A stretch of 64,000 nt of DNA from assembly GCA_023412665.1 (NCBI GenBank), contig JAEZCA010000045.1, positions 43,107 through 107,106 of the forward strand, read 5' to 3'. This stretch comes from Bacillota bacterium (GTDB lineage Bacteria; Bacillota; Clostridia; Acetivibrionales; DTU013). The notes under the pieces were generated by a model. It had not been told where the DNA came from, did not search any database, and saw nothing but the letters and a program-made list of their open reading frames with translations. Positions 60,782-64,000 of the stretch are shown here, one piece after another. The position numbers and the translations under genes are program-made. Positions within the stretch are counted from its first letter, which is position 1; the number at the start of each line of letters is the position of its first letter.

Positions 60782-60980
60782 AATTACCACCAATCATAGA
60801 TAGTATTACAATAGTATCCCAGTATCATTCTCAAATCAAGGGGAAGAGAATAAAGGGGACACACCTTCAGCACAGCTCCGAGGAATGGATGTCAGGAATG
60901 TCATCTATCCTAGTTTTGCTTGAATTGCAGATGCAAGTAGGATAAAATGGATATATATGAAAAACACCAGAGAGGCTTAT

Positions 60981-62273
60981 ATGAATATACTTTGTCAGGA
61001 TTTTATAAAGAACAGCTTTGGTATCGATGCAGATATTATTAAGATAACCCAAAGCGTTGAAAGTGAAATTAAGGATGTTTTCAAGGATATAGATGCCGTC
61101 AAGGAAATGAATCAATACAAGGTGATCGCCGCCATGCAGGAGCACAACCTGAGTGACACGCATTTTACAGGGACTACAGGCTACGGCTATGACGACAGGG
61201 GAAGGGAAGTACTGGAAGCCGTATATGCGTCTGTTTTCAAGGCTGAGGATGCGCTGGTCAGGCATCAGATAGTGGCCGGGACCCAGGCGATAGCATTGTG
61301 CCTTTATGGGAATCTTCGCCCGGGGGATGAGTTGCTCTCGGTCACAGGAAAGCCGTATGATACCCTTGAGGAAGTGATAGGGATCAGGGGGGAAGGCGCA
61401 GGCTCACTAAAAGATTTTGGCATAGGATACAGGCAGGTGGAGCTGCTTGAGGACGGCAGCATAGATTACAGCGGTATAAGGGAGGCCGTATCTGAAAGCA
61501 CAAGAATGATACTTATACAGCGATCCCGTGGCTACAGCTGGAGAAATTCATTAAAAATCGGGGAAATCAGAAGGGTATCTGAAGTAATAAAAGAAATAAA
61601 CAATAATATCATTGTGATGGTAGACAATTGCTACGGGGAATTTACTGAGGCAGAGGAACCAATAGAAGCCGGTGCTGATATATGTGCGGGATCTTTGATA
61701 AAAAATCCCGGGGGAGGATTGGCTCCGTCCGGCGGATATATCGTTGGAAAAAAGAAATATGTCCAAAATGCGGCATACAGACTCACAACGCCTGGTCTTG
61801 GCAGAAAAGTTGGCCCAACCCTGGGCAATAACAGACTTATGTTCCAGGGACTGTTCCTGGCACCGCATATAGTATCCGAAAGCTTGAAAGGAGCAGTATT
61901 TACAGCTGCTGTGATGCAAAGACTGGGGTTTGAGACATCACCGGGTCACGATCAAACAAGAAGCGATATCATTCAGGCTATAAGCTTTAAGAGCCCTGAA
62001 AGCATGATTGCTTTCTGCCAGGGGATACAGAAGGGCTCGCCGGTGGATTCATTTGTGACGCCTGAACCATGGGACATGCCCGGATATGACAGTCCGGTCA
62101 TTATGGCTGCAGGAGCTTTTATTCAGGGTTCCTCAATCGAGCTGAGCGCGGATGCTCCCCTTAAACCGCCATATACTGCCTATATGCAGGGAGGGCTGGT
62201 TTATGAACATGTTAAGCTCGGTGTTATGATAGCATTAAAATACATGCAGGAAAGAAAACTTGTAAGGTTTTGA
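60981..62273 (+). CDS. Methionine gamma-lyase-family protein (aluminium resistance/YnbB)
   Basis: About 430 residues. A fold-type I PLP enzyme: TGYGYDDRGREVLEAVYA, HQIVAGTQAIALCLYG, VMVDNCYGEFTE, and the PLP Lys in GSLIKNPGGG. The family is annotated as aluminium-resistance or methionine gamma-lyase-like; its true reaction in clostridia is not established. ATG 60981 has AGAGAGG; ATG 60957 lacks one. It is three bases from the next gene's start. Confidence 0.85.
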   Translation: MNILCQDFIKNSFGIDADIIKITQSVESEIKDVFKDIDAVKEMNQYKVIAAMQEHNLSDTHFTGTTGYGYDDRGREVLEAVYASVFKAEDALVRHQIVAGTQAIALCLYGNLRPGDELLSVTGKPYDTLEEVIGIRGEGAGSLKDFGIGYRQVELLEDGSIDYSGIREAVSESTRMILIQRSRGYSWRNSLKIGEIRRVSEVIKEINNNIIVMVDNCYGEFTEAEEPIEAGADICAGSLIKNPGGGLAPSGGYIVGKKKYVQNAAYRLTTPGLGRKVGPTLGNNRLMFQGLFLAPHIVSESLKGAVFTAAVMQRLGFETSPGHDQTRSDIIQAISFKSPESMIAFCQGIQKGSPVDSFVTPEPWDMPGYDSPVIMAAGAFIQGSSIELSADAPLKPPYTAYMQGGLVYEHVKLGVMIALKYMQERKLVRF

Positions 62274-62275
62274 TT

Positions 62276-63697
62276 ATGAAAAAAAGAGATACCGAAGAAA
62301 AACCTCAAAAGATGATTGAGTTGACGATCGAAAGAAAAAAAAGAACTGCGATTGTTGATGAGACCGCTGAAGAAAATAGGATAAACGGGCCTGAAACAGA
62401 GGACTCAGAAAAGAGTGGTTCCGACATCGCTGCTTCGGGGAAGAAAAACACTGTCAGAAGGATCACTCTCGGCAGCCTGCTTCTGTTTATCTTCATGGTG
62501 TTTTATATTCCTTCACTGTTCAATTGGCTGTCAGGCACAAATGCAGCACAGGACGTAATAAGAAATGGGGTCATTGAGGACTATATATCAGCAGATGCTG
62601 TAATCATACGCCAGGAGGTAATCCTTGACCCTTCACCAATCGACGGCAGATACATCCCGGAAATAAATGAGGGTGAAAAGGCAGCGGCATTCTCTAAGAT
62701 AGCAGTGGTGACAGGCAATGAATCAGCTGGATTACTCAGGGACATTGAAGATATTAATGAGAAAATTGTCAAAGCACGTATGGAACAGATAGAAAAGAGC
62801 GATTTCTTCTCCGCAGACCTGTCAAAGCTGGATGTAGAAATAGGACAAAAGGTACAGGAGCTGATCATTGCCTGTAATGCAAAAAGCTTTGACGACATGG
62901 GCAGACAGCGGGCTGAGATACGAAAGATAGTTGAAAAAAAGGCTGAAATAGTTGCAGGTAACTCAACAGACGGATATATCAGCTCATTGCAGCAGCAAAA
63001 AAAGTCGATCCAGGGAAGAATAAATGAAGATACGAGACAGGTCCTCACCAGCATCTCAGGGATCGTATCATACAGAATAGACGGATATGAAAGCGTACTG
63101 ACGCCCGGAAAGATCAAGGAGCTTTCACAGGAGGAGCTGGAGAGCATAATAGAAAACAATCCGGAGGGATCCGGCGAATCTGGAATGGTACAGGCCGGTC
63201 TGCCGTTTGTAAAGATAATCAAGGGCACAGATATTTATCTGGCGGCGAAGATACCTTCAGATAGGGCGGAAGCTTTTAAAGAAGGTGGCAGCATCAAATT
63301 GCGTATCAATAATTCGCATCTTGAAACCTCAGGTGAAATATCACATATCAACACAAATGGAGACGACGGGCTTGTGGTGACCGTAAAAATCAGCAGAGGA
63401 GTCGATGTTCTGTCTGATTGCCGTGTTGTAAATGTGGATTTTATTACAAAAACCGAGGAGGGTCTGAAGGTTCCCATAAAGTGCCTGAGAGATATTTCAC
63501 CGGATGGTAAAAGGGCAAGGATCATGCTTGTCAGATATAATGTGGCAGCTAACAGATATGTCGATATTTTGTGCAGCGATGAGGAATATGCGATCATAAA
63601 GACACCTGAGGATGAATATGAAAAGACTGTCAATCTTTATAATATTTATCTTATAAATCCGGATAATATAGAAGAAGGAGATATTGTGGGCAAATGA
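62276..63697 (+). CDS. HlyD-like membrane-fusion adaptor, clostridial type
   Basis: About 473 residues. A charged cytoplasmic part of ~60 residues, one membrane helix (ITLGSLLLFIFMVFYIPSLF), then an extracytoplasmic region with a coiled coil (~140-250) between lipoyl-like halves (GVIEDYISADAVIIRQE and ISGIVSYRIDGYESVL) and a beta-barrel (IYLAAKIPSDRAEAFKEG). This is the HlyD/RND adaptor order, here without an obvious transporter beside it. It overlaps the preceding gene's end region (TGATT ATG) and the next gene by four bases, in the region often next to yggS-sepF. Confidence 0.7.
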   Translation: MKKRDTEEKPQKMIELTIERKKRTAIVDETAEENRINGPETEDSEKSGSDIAASGKKNTVRRITLGSLLLFIFMVFYIPSLFNWLSGTNAAQDVIRNGVIEDYISADAVIIRQEVILDPSPIDGRYIPEINEGEKAAAFSKIAVVTGNESAGLLRDIEDINEKIVKARMEQIEKSDFFSADLSKLDVEIGQKVQELIIACNAKSFDDMGRQRAEIRKIVEKKAEIVAGNSTDGYISSLQQQKKSIQGRINEDTRQVLTSISGIVSYRIDGYESVLTPGKIKELSQEELESIIENNPEGSGESGMVQAGLPFVKIIKGTDIYLAAKIPSDRAEAFKEGGSIKLRINNSHLETSGEISHINTNGDDGLVVTVKISRGVDVLSDCRVVNVDFITKTEEGLKVPIKCLRDISPDGKRARIMLVRYNVAANRYVDILCSDEEYAIIKTPEDEYEKTVNLYNIYLINPDNIEEGDIVGK

Positions 63698-64000
63698 CGC
63701 AAAGTGCTGAATTGATCAAAAACAACTTGGACGCAGTCATACAAAGAATAAATGCTGCTGCGGCAAGAGCAGGAAGAGACCCTTCAGATATCAATCTCAT
63801 TGGGGTCACAAAAACTGTTGATGCAGCTCGAATAAAAGCAGCATATGACTGCGGAATTGTAAATTTTGGAGAGAACAGGGTTCAGGAACTATGTGAGAAG
63901 ACCGATATACTGGATATGGATTGTATATGGCATCTGATAGGGCATCTTCAGACCAATAAGGTGAAGTATATAATTGACAGGGTCCATCTGATACATTCCC
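63694..64000 (+). CDS. YggS/PROSC-family PLP homeostasis protein (3' truncated by window)
   Basis: ATG 63694 overlaps the previous stop by four bases; the frame is open to the window end (about 102 residues). The start IKNNLDAVIQRINAAAARAG, the PLP Lys in INLIGVTKTVD, and NFGENRVQEL and WHLIGHLQTNK match the family. It binds PLP and buffers its level; in Firmicutes it is the gene before sepF, ylmG and divIVA. Confidence 0.92.
   Translation, partial: MTQSAELIKNNLDAVIQRINAAAARAGRDPSDINLIGVTKTVDAARIKAAYDCGIVNFGENRVQELCEKTDILDMDCIWHLIGHLQTNKVKYIIDRVHLIHS

Noticed and set aside
1..64000. CRISPR arrays, prophage or intact insertion sequences
   Set aside because: No regularly spaced direct repeats, transposase, integrase or phage structural genes were found.

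Overview
This window looks like chromosome of an anaerobic, endospore-forming Firmicute of the class Clostridia. The evidence is the complete spoIIIAA-AH operon, spoIVB, spo0A, ylbJ and a spoVR 3' end, together with clostridial families (CD3324-like, CD1247-like, YqeG, AmaP/Asp23/DUF2273), strong AGGAGG ribosome sites, frequent TTG/GTG starts, one-piece clostridial PurL, CIRCE control and moderate G+C judged by eye. I cannot name the species. There is no prophage, no CRISPR array and no intact insertion sequence; the window is mostly core genome with small dispersed palindromic repeats.

Layout. 1-7.5 kb: end of spoVR, tRNA-Val, a lipoprotein, and a purine/methyl-cycle group (purine nucleoside phosphorylase, HTH-methyltransferase fusion, PfkB kinase, S-adenosylhomocysteine hydrolase, MTA/SAH deaminase), ending at tRNA-Thr. 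7.5-14.2 kb: small genes, a HAD phosphatase, CD3324-like regulator, class IV aminotransferase, PilZ protein, CIRCE-controlled htpG and a LysR regulator. 14.3-25.5 kb: purL, a 146-bp fold-back repeat, glgA-nth, a long FtsA-like protein, a membrane GAF-GGDEF protein. 25.9-32.6 kb: rpmB, recG, rsmD-coaD, ylbJ, ilvE. 32.9-39.1 kb: yqeG, aroE, prepilin peptidase, comFB-like, aroQ, Xaa-Pro peptidase, efp, a CD1247-like protein, lepB. 39.2-46.3 kb: the spoIIIA operon and the Asp23-AmaP-DUF2273 envelope module. 46.4-59.2 kb: nusB, xseA, xseB, ispA, a ~600-nt OLE RNA, oapA, dxs, tlyA, nadK, argR, recN, spoIVB, spo0A. 59.2-64 kb: MerR regulator, RluA-type synthase, methionine gamma-lyase-family protein, HlyD-like adaptor and the 5' end of the YggS-family gene.

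The most notable system is the OLE (ornate, large, extremophilic) noncoding RNA and its membrane partner OapA, embedded between isoprenoid genes ispA and dxs and upstream of spoIVB-spo0A. The long gene-free stretch, its many possible helices, its own extended -10 promoter and the following multi-pass OapA-like protein all fit. It is a known RNA class, but it is rare and would be missed by gene calling.

Other points worth checking: a 74-nt palindromic repeat found twice, each time just upstream of an operon (recG; ispA-OLE); a second repeat family around the Asp23 module; a candidate small hydrophobic peptide gene directly antisense to a 66-residue gene near 7.7 kb; an apparent CTG start for the GGDEF protein; and a twin-palindrome site near 9.56 kb.
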